Assembly: GCA_019359325.1 (NCBI GenBank)
Contig: JAHHHN010000014.1
Span: 103,112 to 167,111, forward strand
DNA: 64,000 nt
Direction: 5' to 3'
Source of the DNA: Mojavia pulchra JT2-VF2
GTDB taxonomy: Bacteria; Cyanobacteriota; Cyanobacteriia; Cyanobacteriales; Nostocaceae
Part shown: positions 51,090 to 59,370 of the stretch, piece by piece
Layout of the letters: each line of letters opens with the position of its first letter
Position numbering within the stretch: position 1 is the first letter of the stretch
The notes under the pieces: generated by a model
What the model was told of the DNA's origin: nothing
The model's input: only the letters and a program-made list of their open reading frames with translations
The model's database searches: none
Position numbers and translations under genes: made by a program

Positions 51090-52100
51090 TTATCGTCCAA
51101 TAATTTGGCTGGCTTCCTGATCAGGATTCGAGGTTGTGCGCGGAAGTAAAGTATATGTGGTGGTAAGGGTAATTTTTTCCTTTATTTGTAAGGTTTTTAG
51201 GGGACTAAGAAATTCAAGTTCCACAAAAGCTTCTGGATCAGAGTTAGTATAAATTTCAGCACTGCTTTCCTGGTCGGGATAGCGAACTCCAGATACTCTT
51301 GGTGAATCAATACGAACTACGACTTTTTTTCCAACCCATAATAACGTACTTGCATCGCAGCCTAGCTTGTGGGATTTTTTTGGGTCGCGTGTCAATGAGA
51401 GCATTCCGTTTTCGACCTTTAAATTGGCTGGTAAATCGTCAGATTGCTTGTTATACCCTTGAGGAAAGATAGAAGGTTGGGGCAAGGCGGCATATACCGC
51501 TACTGGGTCACGCAACTGTGTAATTACCCATACTGCAACATCTTTCGGCTTGCCTTTCACCTTTTCAAAAGTTGTGGAAATCGTCATCACAGGTTGTTGC
51601 GGATGAAGACGAATCCTACGAAAAGTCCGAATGCCATAGAGCAAATCTATGGGATAAATCAGCGTTACTTCGCCGCCGTCCACCTTTGCCTGAACTGGTA
51701 TGGAATCAAAACCTGTTGGTGGCGGCCAAAGTCGCCCCATAATTTTCTTCCAGTCAGACTGAGGGGCTGGCCAAGTTTTATCACCCCCGAAATTAACCCA
51801 TTTTTTTGGTGTCGGGTTGGGGATTTTGCCAGACATTTTCGGATTTTCCCAGAATGTATCCTCCCCATTCTGAAATCGAAATTGCATCACTCGCCCAATT
51901 GCTGGGACTATAACTGCTTCCACTTGACCATTACTCAAAACCCAGGAGTCTCGCCAGCCCCGGTAATTGGTTTTGACTGCTGTAACTTTTGTAGTTTGGA
52001 ATGAGGCTTTCAGACTGGGGATACTTGCAGTGGCTTCCAACCCGCAAACAACCACCAGAAATAACCCAAAGCAAAATAACAGCAATCTTTTAGCCTTCAT
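51090..52100 (-). CDS. Exported DUF4380 family protein
   Basis: 336 residues with a signal peptide (RLLLFCFGLFLVVVCGLEATA). The body (WVLSNGQVEAVIVPAIGRVM, FWENPKMSGK, WVNFGGDKTWPAPQSDWKK) is typical of DUF4380, proteins with an aldose-epimerase-like beta-sandwich look often found near sugar enzymes. It is the third of three co-oriented genes (54734 to 51090) encoding exported proteins, the other two being sugar-acting families, so a role in periplasmic carbohydrate handling is plausible. Confidence 0.75.
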   Translation of the reverse strand: MKAKRLLLFCFGLFLVVVCGLEATASIPSLKASFQTTKVTAVKTNYRGWRDSWVLSNGQVEAVIVPAIGRVMQFRFQNGEDTFWENPKMSGKIPNPTPKKWVNFGGDKTWPAPQSDWKKIMGRLWPPPTGFDSIPVQAKVDGGEVTLIYPIDLLYGIRTFRRIRLHPQQPVMTISTTFEKVKGKPKDVAVWVITQLRDPVAVYAALPQPSIFPQGYNKQSDDLPANLKVENGMLSLTRDPKKSHKLGCDASTLLWVGKKVVVRIDSPRVSGVRYPDQESSAEIYTNSDPEAFVELEFLSPLKTLQIKEKITLTTTYTLLPRTTSNPDQEASQIIGR

Positions 52101-52203
52101 ACTTAATCCTTCTTACCCCAATTCTCTAAAATCCGGCAACAGATCCTTTCTTCAGAAACCCTTTTGACATCTGACTTTCTTAATTTTGAATTTTGAATTG
52201 GTA

Positions 52204-53115
52204 TTACCCCTTCAGGCGGGTACGGTAAACGCTCTGACCTGCTGTAATATAAAGTGTTTTGTAATCTTTATCGCCCCAAGCTAAATTTGTTACCACTTCT
52301 GGCACTGTAATTTTGCCCAGGAATTGACCTGTTGGCGAAAAAATCCATACTCCTCCAGAACCGCTACAGTAAATATTGCCTTTGACATCCACCTTCAGTC
52401 CATCAGGTATACCTTTATCTTTGGGCCCAGTTAACTGTGCAAAAACTTTGCTGTTAGTTAATGTGCCATCTGACTTGACTTCAAAAACGCGGATGTGTCC
52501 TTTGTCAGAATCACTAATGTAGAGTTTTTTCTCATCAGAAGAGAATGCGAGTCCGTTAGGACGCACCATTTCTTTGTTGAGTAGAGTCAGGGTTCTATCT
52601 GGTTTCAAGCGATAGATACCATAAAAGCCAAGTTCTTCTTTGTCTTTGCTGATACCATAGGGTGGATCAGTGAAATAAATACTACCGTCTGACTTGACCA
52701 CAACATCATTTGGGCTATTGAGACGCTTGCCTTGGTAGCGTTCAGCTAAAACGCTGATTTGACCGTTTTTTTCTGTGCGTACAAGACGGCGTTTATGTTG
52801 TGCAGTAATTAATCGTCCTTGCCTATCGAATGTATTACCGTTGGGATTGCCAGCAGGATAACGAAATACGACAACTTTACCGTCAGTTGTCCACTTATAA
52901 ATAGTATCGGCAGGAATATCACTAAAGAGAAGGAAGCCACTTGGATGCCAGACAGGGCCTTCGGTGAACTTAAAGCGACCGACAAGCTTTTCCAAGTTGG
53001 TGTTACTAATGTTAATACTTTGTAGTCCAGCAGCACTATTTTCATGGCTTTGCTGTAAGCTCAAAAAGCTGATAAACAAACTGCACAAAGCTATCGGTAA
53101 TGTAAATTTTTTCAC
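52204..53115 (-). CDS. Exported SMP-30/gluconolactonase family protein
   Basis: 303 residues with a signal peptide (LPIALCSLFISFLSLQQSH). The six-bladed SMP-30 propeller pattern is clear: FTEGPVWHPSGFLLFSD with the metal Glu, RYPAGNPNGNTFDRQGRLI, LNSPNDVVVKSDGSIYFTDP with the catalytic Asn-Asp, GLAFSSDEKKLYISDSD and GIPDGLKVDVKGN. It probably hydrolyses sugar lactones such as gluconolactone, which would be the product of the dehydrogenase encoded upstream at 54734. Confidence 0.85.
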   Translation of the reverse strand: MKKFTLPIALCSLFISFLSLQQSHENSAAGLQSINISNTNLEKLVGRFKFTEGPVWHPSGFLLFSDIPADTIYKWTTDGKVVVFRYPAGNPNGNTFDRQGRLITAQHKRRLVRTEKNGQISVLAERYQGKRLNSPNDVVVKSDGSIYFTDPPYGISKDKEELGFYGIYRLKPDRTLTLLNKEMVRPNGLAFSSDEKKLYISDSDKGHIRVFEVKSDGTLTNSKVFAQLTGPKDKGIPDGLKVDVKGNIYCSGSGGVWIFSPTGQFLGKITVPEVVTNLAWGDKDYKTLYITAGQSVYRTRLKG

Positions 53116-53246
53116 GATTATTTACTCACTAAACCTCAGTCCCTATCATTAAGGCAAAATTTAACTTTTAATTGAAATTATGTTTAAAAGTTAAATTCTG
53201 TCCTGAAAGGGACGATAACAATATCAGGGCAACATTATGATAGTTG

Positions 53247-54734
53247 CTATTTGTTATTTTGGTTGTGGTTTTGATAATTACGTGACTTCGGTGATGGGAC
53301 AAGTTTTCTAACTTTACCGTCACTTTTAGATGTCACATATAGTTCTCCTGCTGCGTCTATGCCAAAACGAATATCAGAACGTTGGCTACCAAGAATTTTT
53401 AGAAAATTCTTTTCTTGTTCACCATCAAAAAGTCTGAGTTCTTTGATCTTGACCTGTTTACCATTAACTAGTTCATCAACAGGCACATGAAAAAAGCGGC
53501 TATCGTTGCCAAAGTCGGCAAAAACATACTGTCCTACCAATTCGGGAATCGCTTGACCTCTGTAAACATAACCGCCTGCGATCGCAACTGCATAGAAACC
53601 TGACCAATCTACTGGTTTATCATGGTCATATTGGGCGACGGGGTACGTGTAACCATACTTGGCATCATTTTTGGGCAATGGAAACAGGACATTCTCGTTT
53701 TTTTCATCTATGACAAAAGTTCCTTCACGGTTTCCCCATCCGTAATTAGCACCTTTAATGCCGAGATTCACTTCTTCAATCAAAGCTTGACCGATATCGA
53801 CAATTAACATTTTGCCGTCGCCACCTGTATCCCAGCTAAAACGATGGGGGTTACGCAGTCCATAAGCCCAAATCTCCCCTAATATCTTTGGGTTCCTTTT
53901 TTTAACAAAAGGATTATCTTGAGGTATGCCATACTTGCCATTAGCGCTATTCTTACCGAAAGGGTCAATCCGCAGTATTTTGCCCAGAGGTGTGCCCAAA
54001 TCTTGTCCGTTATCCAGAGGATCTGTATAGCTAACAGGGAAGCCGTCACTTCCACCATCAGCCACTGCAATATACAGCATTCCATAATCGGCATCTCCAG
54101 GTTTAGCATTAGGATTAAAGCCTAATTGCCCTACATTATGGTCTGGGTAAGGCTCTTCAATACGAAGGATTTCCCGATATGTTCCGGTAAAAGTATTGGC
54201 AGCAGGGTCAGCAGCTTTCCACTCACGAATCACATCGTGGTGAGAACTTTTTATAATCTTGCCTTTACTATCAACAATTTTTTTAGTAACTAGAAAATCA
54301 GGAATATGAGATTTTTTTTCTTCACTACTTACAGTATAAAAAATTCCATTTGTGGCAAATTCTGGGTGAAAAGTAAAATAGGCAAAACCCTGTTGTGAAG
54401 TTTCATCAATAAACCCTGAACCTACTAATTTTTTTAAATTCATGTAGACGGAAGCTTTGTTATTAATAATCACATAAAGATTGCCACGCATATCGTTGAC
54501 AAATATCTTTCCACTACCGTCACCTGCATGAGTCAAAAAATTTAATCGTGCAACTCTATTGCTTGCAGTTCCACTTATGGGAATTTGTACAACTTCTTTC
54601 AGCCCTACTGATATATTTGATTTTTCAATTTTTTCAGGAATAGGGTTAGTTATCTGAGCAGAGGAAATACTAGAAAAAGCTAAAAATAAAAAGAAAACAG
54701 TAGAAAGACAAAACAAAATGTAAAACTTTTTCAT
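53247..54734 (-). CDS. PQQ-dependent sugar dehydrogenase-like protein (GSDH family), exported
   Basis: 495 residues from ATG 54734; TTG 54746 is in frame but less likely. A signal peptide (FYILFCLSTVFFLFLAFSSI) precedes a soluble glucose/sorbosone dehydrogenase propeller (PF07995): PYPDHNVGQLGFNP with the catalytic-type His, DPLDNGQDLGTPLGKILRID, WAYGLRNPHRFSWD and DIGQALIEEVNLGIKGANYG. It may oxidise aldoses to lactones with PQQ; no PQQ biosynthesis gene is in the window, so the cofactor would come from elsewhere or the protein binds something else. First of a three-gene exported set. Confidence 0.85.
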   Translation of the reverse strand: MKKFYILFCLSTVFFLFLAFSSISSAQITNPIPEKIEKSNISVGLKEVVQIPISGTASNRVARLNFLTHAGDGSGKIFVNDMRGNLYVIINNKASVYMNLKKLVGSGFIDETSQQGFAYFTFHPEFATNGIFYTVSSEEKKSHIPDFLVTKKIVDSKGKIIKSSHHDVIREWKAADPAANTFTGTYREILRIEEPYPDHNVGQLGFNPNAKPGDADYGMLYIAVADGGSDGFPVSYTDPLDNGQDLGTPLGKILRIDPFGKNSANGKYGIPQDNPFVKKRNPKILGEIWAYGLRNPHRFSWDTGGDGKMLIVDIGQALIEEVNLGIKGANYGWGNREGTFVIDEKNENVLFPLPKNDAKYGYTYPVAQYDHDKPVDWSGFYAVAIAGGYVYRGQAIPELVGQYVFADFGNDSRFFHVPVDELVNGKQVKIKELRLFDGEQEKNFLKILGSQRSDIRFGIDAAGELYVTSKSDGKVRKLVPSPKSRNYQNHNQNNK

Positions 54735-54989
54735 TACGTTTATCAAGTTAGATGTTTAGCTTTTAGTTTATGCCACTCAACTGATTGAAAAATGATCGCT
54801 GCTCAAGAAGTTTGCAGGTAATTAACTTATTAAAATTTAATTTTTACACTAGCAATCAACTTTTAGAACCAACAGCTAGGCGGCTAACTGCATCTTAAAA
54901 TAAATCGGTCATAATTACATTTTTTAAAGCAACTTTAAACAATGTAACCCCTAAGGGAAGTATAAATTTACTCTTACCCAGGGTAATGT

Positions 54990-55384
54990 ATGACTGTCAA
55001 ACTCGACTTGTCACTGCACTGCAAGCTGCTATTAGATTTGGAAGATGCTACGACTCAGCATTATGTGCGGGCGATGGAACATTTATTAGTGGTGGTTCAA
55101 GATTTATCGCTAGCGCGCAGCTTGGAGCAAATTATGGAAATTGTGCGGGTAGCTGCAAGAGAACTAACTGAAGCGGATGGAGCCAGTTTTGTATTACGGG
55201 ATAACGGCTACTGCTACTACGCCGATGAAGATGCTATTGCTCCTCTGTGGAAAGGGCAGCGATTTCCGATGAATATCTGCATTGGCGGTTGGGCAATGCT
55301 GAATCGTCAAGTGATCAAAGGGTTCCCTATACCACTTATCAAGCCACCTTTATCCAAAGCATGGTGATGATAGACCCGATTTAA
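54990..55384 (+). pseudogene. Broken GAF-domain sensor gene
   Basis: ATG 54990 opens a GAF-type sequence (VVQDLSLARSLEQIMEIVRV, ADGASFVLRDNGYCYYADED, RFPMNICIGGWAMLNRQV), the start of cyanobacterial GAF histidine kinases. After NRQV the frame drifts to an unrelated tail and stops at 55367. The expected continuation reappears in another frame (YTTYQATFIQSMVMIDPI, 55328-55381), close to the usual AYRPTFVQSMVMVPI, then stops at 55382-55384. A small deletion plus frameshift and loss of all kinase domains indicate a pseudogene. Confidence 0.75.
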
Positions 55385-55644
55385 CCAGACTCAACTTGGC
55401 TGATATTTAGATGTATCAACGAAAGCGAGCCAAAAAAGCTAATTAATAATTTTGGTATGAGCGATGGGTAAGGCTTATTTATCAGCCAGCGAGTTAGGCA
55501 TAAAGAAGAGTTTCTATATCACATTTTGTCAATTTTTGTAGTTAATTTTACTACGTTTTAATAAAAGGTAGCATATACTAAGTATTATAAGCCTTCCATC
55601 AAGAGAAAACTGGGAAGGTAGCGATACGTAAGCAGGTAAATCCT

Positions 55645-56313
55645 ATGCAAAAACTTAGGGGAGTAACGGAATTAGAATATGCCTTTCTGTTTACCCTCAG
55701 AAAGGTAAATTCGATAAATTTAGCAGGATTTAAACCGTTTTTTAACGATATGCCTGTTGACCCTTTTATTAAAGGCAACTATCGTTCTAGAAGATTATCC
55801 CGATTTACTGTTGTTGGGGATAAGTTGATTAAACTACCTCACGGTTATTTCTACCAAAGCAAAGATTACAATCCATTATTGGGAGATATTAAAAGGGAGT
55901 TTGCAGAATTAGATGATGCAATGATAGAACTTGATATATTTAAAAACCTTATCTTAGCATTTACTGATTCTTGTAAACTTCATCCAGAGGCAGAAATAGG
56001 AGTTCATCAAATTAGGATTAGCTGTTCGCCTGATAATTTGGGTAATCCTGCGCCTGAAGGTATCCATAGAGATGGTACAGATTTTATCGGGATTTTCTCT
56101 GTTGATAGAGATAATATTCAAGGCGGAGAAACACATTTGTATACTGCTAAGAAGGAAAAACCCATTTTTAATAAAGTTCTCAATCCTGGTGAACTTTTAT
56201 TGGTCAACGACCATGAATTTTTACACTTTACTACTCCGATTAAACCAGAGAATAACGCTCTAGGAACAAGGGATGTTTTTGTGCTAACTTCTCCAAGTTT
56301 GCTTTCTGATTAA
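55645..56313 (+). CDS. 2-oxoglutarate/Fe(II) dioxygenase (PF10014 type)
   Basis: The 222-residue protein has the iron triad His141 and Asp143 (GIHRDGTDF) and His194 (EFLHFTTPI), with Arg209 placed to bind 2-oxoglutarate. The GGETHLYT strand is also typical. PF10014 members include the L-isoleucine 4-hydroxylase of Bacillus and other free amino-acid hydroxylases, so an amino acid substrate is likely. A nonribosomal peptide synthetase lies 6 kb away on the other strand, but a link is speculation. A strong terminator follows. Confidence 0.82.
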   Translation: MQKLRGVTELEYAFLFTLRKVNSINLAGFKPFFNDMPVDPFIKGNYRSRRLSRFTVVGDKLIKLPHGYFYQSKDYNPLLGDIKREFAELDDAMIELDIFKNLILAFTDSCKLHPEAEIGVHQIRISCSPDNLGNPAPEGIHRDGTDFIGIFSVDRDNIQGGETHLYTAKKEKPIFNKVLNPGELLLVNDHEFLHFTTPIKPENNALGTRDVFVLTSPSLLSD

Positions 56314-56336
56314 TATTATTGAGAAATATAAACACA

Positions 56337-56372
56337 GATAAACACAGAAAAATTATCTGTGTTTATCTTTAT
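56337..56372 (+). terminator. Terminator after the dioxygenase gene
   Basis: Perfect 12-bp inverted repeat GATAAACACAGA (56337-56348) / TCTGTGTTTATC (56356-56367), followed by TTTATT, 24 bases after the stop codon. Confidence 0.8.
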
Positions 56373-56584
56373 TAGGAGTATTTAAGTCTCACACCTGCGT
56401 CAAAACATAGTTTACCTATTTTGACTTCAGAATCATTGAATTAAACTAGTAGTCTAAAATGCTAATTTTTGCGTGAGTCAGCCAAAACTACTGACTAAAT
56501 TTTCAACTACTTTAATTAATTAGATGAAGCTGGATTTTGACACTTTTATACGTTGTGTGACTTGCTCAAATCCTACCAATCATT

Positions 56585-57166
56585 TCAGTTAACTTTGGCA
56601 GGAACCCAATCATCATGCGTAGCTTGGTCAATATTAGGGGATTGAATGCACACGAAATAACATTGTCCCTCGCCTTGCACACTAAAACCATGAGCGACAT
56701 TGGTGGGATTATAAACTCGAACTCCAGCAGAAATAGGAAACCATTTATCCTTACCTGCTGCCATACCCATACTATCTAGCTCCGAAACTGGCGACCAATT
56801 CTCTTCTACAAGAGCGTAAGCATTAACTGGGTTAGGAAAACCTTCAGCTTCCCCAAGTATTGGGCACAAGGCATGGGCTATCGGATGAACATGTACAGAA
56901 CCGGGGTAATTACTTTTAATCAAAACTATGGAAATTTCCAGTGCCTCTGGCTCCAAGTTGTATCTTTCTATAAACGGCTGCAATATTTCTTTGCGTATCA
57001 AAGTTTTTTCAAACCCGTGATAATCCTTTTTTGTTGACCAATCAAATATTTCTGTGCCAGGTTTTCTCCTTAATATATCGATAAATTCATCGGTAATTAT
57101 TTCTAAAACTTCATTGGATACTTTTGATACCTTTTGAGTTGGCTTGGGGTAACTAATACCTGTCAT
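56585..57166 (-). CDS. Cupin-like hypothetical protein
   Basis: 193 residues, no signal peptide. A His cluster in SVHVHPIAHALCPILG (His92, His94, His98) and a second strand pair, RVYNPTNVAHGFSV and YFVCIQSP, suggest the two motifs of a cupin barrel binding a metal. No close family is recognised. It is convergent with the dioxygenase gene. An oxidase, isomerase or binding role cannot be chosen from sequence alone. Confidence 0.6.
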   Translation of the reverse strand: MTGISYPKPTQKVSKVSNEVLEIITDEFIDILRRKPGTEIFDWSTKKDYHGFEKTLIRKEILQPFIERYNLEPEALEISIVLIKSNYPGSVHVHPIAHALCPILGEAEGFPNPVNAYALVEENWSPVSELDSMGMAAGKDKWFPISAGVRVYNPTNVAHGFSVQGEGQCYFVCIQSPNIDQATHDDWVPAKVN

Positions 57167-57654
57167 TGTTCTGACTCCTCAAATTTAGTTATTTAAAGTT
57201 GTTTGTCTGTATTCCCATGCTGAGTGTTAGCAACTGATGCGCTATGGATTATCGCAAGTATTCATAGCGAAGTTGCATTCAATAGCGGTATTTGACGCAC
57301 AGAATATGAGACGCGATCAATTCTTCGTCTTCTTAGTACTTGAATATGGTTTGTTTACTCACATTTTATCTTAAAAATCTGAAAGTGTGTATTGACGGAA
57401 ATACTTCAATATGGTAAATACACTCAAAATATCTTTTGGTATGAAAGTAGTTTAGCTTTTGTTTAGAAGAGGCAGAGGATCAGAGGAAATGAGGAACACA
57501 GGGGAAACCTCATAGATAAATTTAAGGACTTGAACAACGGATGTATTGTCAAACGAGCGTTTGCTACTTCAGTGTCATTAAAATAGGAAATAAGCTAGAG
57601 TCACGGTGAATACTTTTATAGTCAACAGCTAACTGAGTTTACTCAACAAACGCT
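57167..57654. other. Divergent intergenic region
   Basis: 488 bases with no gene and no clear repeat. An A/G-rich segment (57465-57510, GAGGCAGAGGATCAGAGG) recalls degenerate heptamer repeats. Confidence 0.4.
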
Positions 57655-58923
57655 ATGAATGACGAATTCTACAATCGAGGTTTGGAAAAAGCCAAGCAAA
57701 AAGACTACCCTGGAGCTATTGAAGAATTTAACCGTGCTTTGCAACTAACACCTTACTTTGCCGAAGCTTATTTTCAAAGAGGTTTGGCATATTATGACTT
57801 AGGAGAACTTCTCCAAGCTGTTTCAGATTACACTCAAGTTTTGAGGCTGAATCCTCAGAGTATAGAAGCATATTATTCTCGCGCCTTGGCAAGGGTGGCG
57901 CTAAAAAATCTACCGGGTGCGCTTGAAGATGTGGAAGGTGCTATTCGTCTCAATTCCAATTATGCCGCAGCTTATAGTTTACGGGGGATGGTGCGACGCA
58001 AACAGGGATATATTCAAGATGCGATCGCCAATTTTAAAAAAGCCGCACAATTATATCTAGAACAAAAAGATAAAGAAAATTGTCGCCTCTGTCTGGAACG
58101 GATTAAACAGCTACAACCACCAAAGAAGCCAGCTGTTCCGCAACCAAATTCTACAATCGTAACTATCACATCCACAAACGAATATTTCACGCAACTATTA
58201 GACAAGGCAGAAAAGGGAAATACCCGCGAGGCGATTGAAGATTTAAACTGGGTATTGCAAGCTGATCCGCAAGATGCCCAAGCTTATTGCTGTCGTGGGG
58301 TTGTGCGTTGCAAAATGGGAAATTATCAAGCTGCGATCGCAGACTTTAACCAAGCAATACTGCTGAATTTTCAAGATGCTATTGTCTATCGCAACCGAGG
58401 CAAAGCACGTTCTTTGTTAGGCGATCATCAAGGTGCGATCGCTGATTTTAACCAAGCACTCCAAATTCAACCCCAAGATGCCTTAGTTTATGTTGCCAGA
58501 GGTAATGCTTATCGGGCAATGAGCAATTATCTAGGTGCAATTCAAGACTACACCCAAGCACTACAAATTAATCCCGATGATGCCCAAGCTTACTACAATC
58601 GCGGTATTGCCCATACTCTCTTAGAAGAAATACAACACGCGATCGAAGATTATCAACGGGCAGCAAGTATATTTTGTGTACAAGAAGATTGGGAAAACTA
58701 CCAACAAGTCTTAGATAGCCTCAACAAAATTCAGTCATCTAGTCTGGATTTCAAAAAATCTAAATCTAACTTGCTACGTCAGCGATTATTGCGACTGGTA
58801 GGGGGACAATGGGACATTGCCCAACGGCTTATTCAACAAAAGAAGGATTACTATCCTGGGATGACAGAAGAGTGGTATTTACAAAAAGTGATTGCAGAAT
58901 TAGAACGCGATCGCGGTAATTAA
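57655..58923 (+). CDS. TPR-repeat protein
   Basis: 422 residues with about eight tetratricopeptide repeats in two blocks (residues ~2-140 and ~180-340), e.g. GLEKAKQKDYPGAIEEFNRA, AYFQRGLAYYDLGELLQAV, AYCCRGVVRCKMGNYQAAI and AYYNRGIAHTLLEEIQHAI, separated by a Pro/Thr-rich linker. The C-terminal ~80 residues (LRLVGGQWDIAQRLIQQKKD, GMTEEWYLQKVIAELERDR) form a separate helical tail seen in other cyanobacterial TPR proteins. No signal peptide. It is a protein-protein scaffold; partners unknown. Confidence 0.88.
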   Translation: MNDEFYNRGLEKAKQKDYPGAIEEFNRALQLTPYFAEAYFQRGLAYYDLGELLQAVSDYTQVLRLNPQSIEAYYSRALARVALKNLPGALEDVEGAIRLNSNYAAAYSLRGMVRRKQGYIQDAIANFKKAAQLYLEQKDKENCRLCLERIKQLQPPKKPAVPQPNSTIVTITSTNEYFTQLLDKAEKGNTREAIEDLNWVLQADPQDAQAYCCRGVVRCKMGNYQAAIADFNQAILLNFQDAIVYRNRGKARSLLGDHQGAIADFNQALQIQPQDALVYVARGNAYRAMSNYLGAIQDYTQALQINPDDAQAYYNRGIAHTLLEEIQHAIEDYQRAASIFCVQEDWENYQQVLDSLNKIQSSSLDFKKSKSNLLRQRLLRLVGGQWDIAQRLIQQKKDYYPGMTEEWYLQKVIAELERDRGN

Positions 58924-59370
58924 TATTCCACGTTCTAACATTTAAGTAACTACTTTAAATGCAGTAATTTGCTTTTTGTACCAGTATTTATACTGGATAT
59001 TAAGTAATTATATATTTCTTATATAATTTTCGGTAAGCCTTTTTGTCCAGAAGTATTAAAATAGCAACCAACTAAGTAAGTACATAAACGTACTTAATAT
59101 TAGTAAAACTGCATATCGTCAGCTATAGTGCATACAAAAAAGTTTTATTTTAGGCATAGCATTGATATATTGGCACTGTCGCCGTTAGACTATTTTTTGG
59201 CGGCAAATTCCAGGCCAATCACACTCCTGAGCTAGTGCCAGCGAGCGCCATCTGTAAATCTGCGATTCAACATTCACGTTTCTCCCCTACCGTTACCCTA
59301 TGCTGTCTGATAGCGATTACTGCACAGCCGCAGTGATTGGATTCACAGAAGTTCAGTTAATGCGTAAGTC
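58924..59370. other. Intergenic region with a possible repeat-end remnant
   Basis: No gene. Near 59357-59374, TTAATGCGTAAGTCCTAGA resembles one terminal repeat of the family-1 MITE-like elements without a partner end, so it may be a remnant. The GC-rich stretch 59205-59345 is unlike the AT-rich part before it. Confidence 0.4.
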
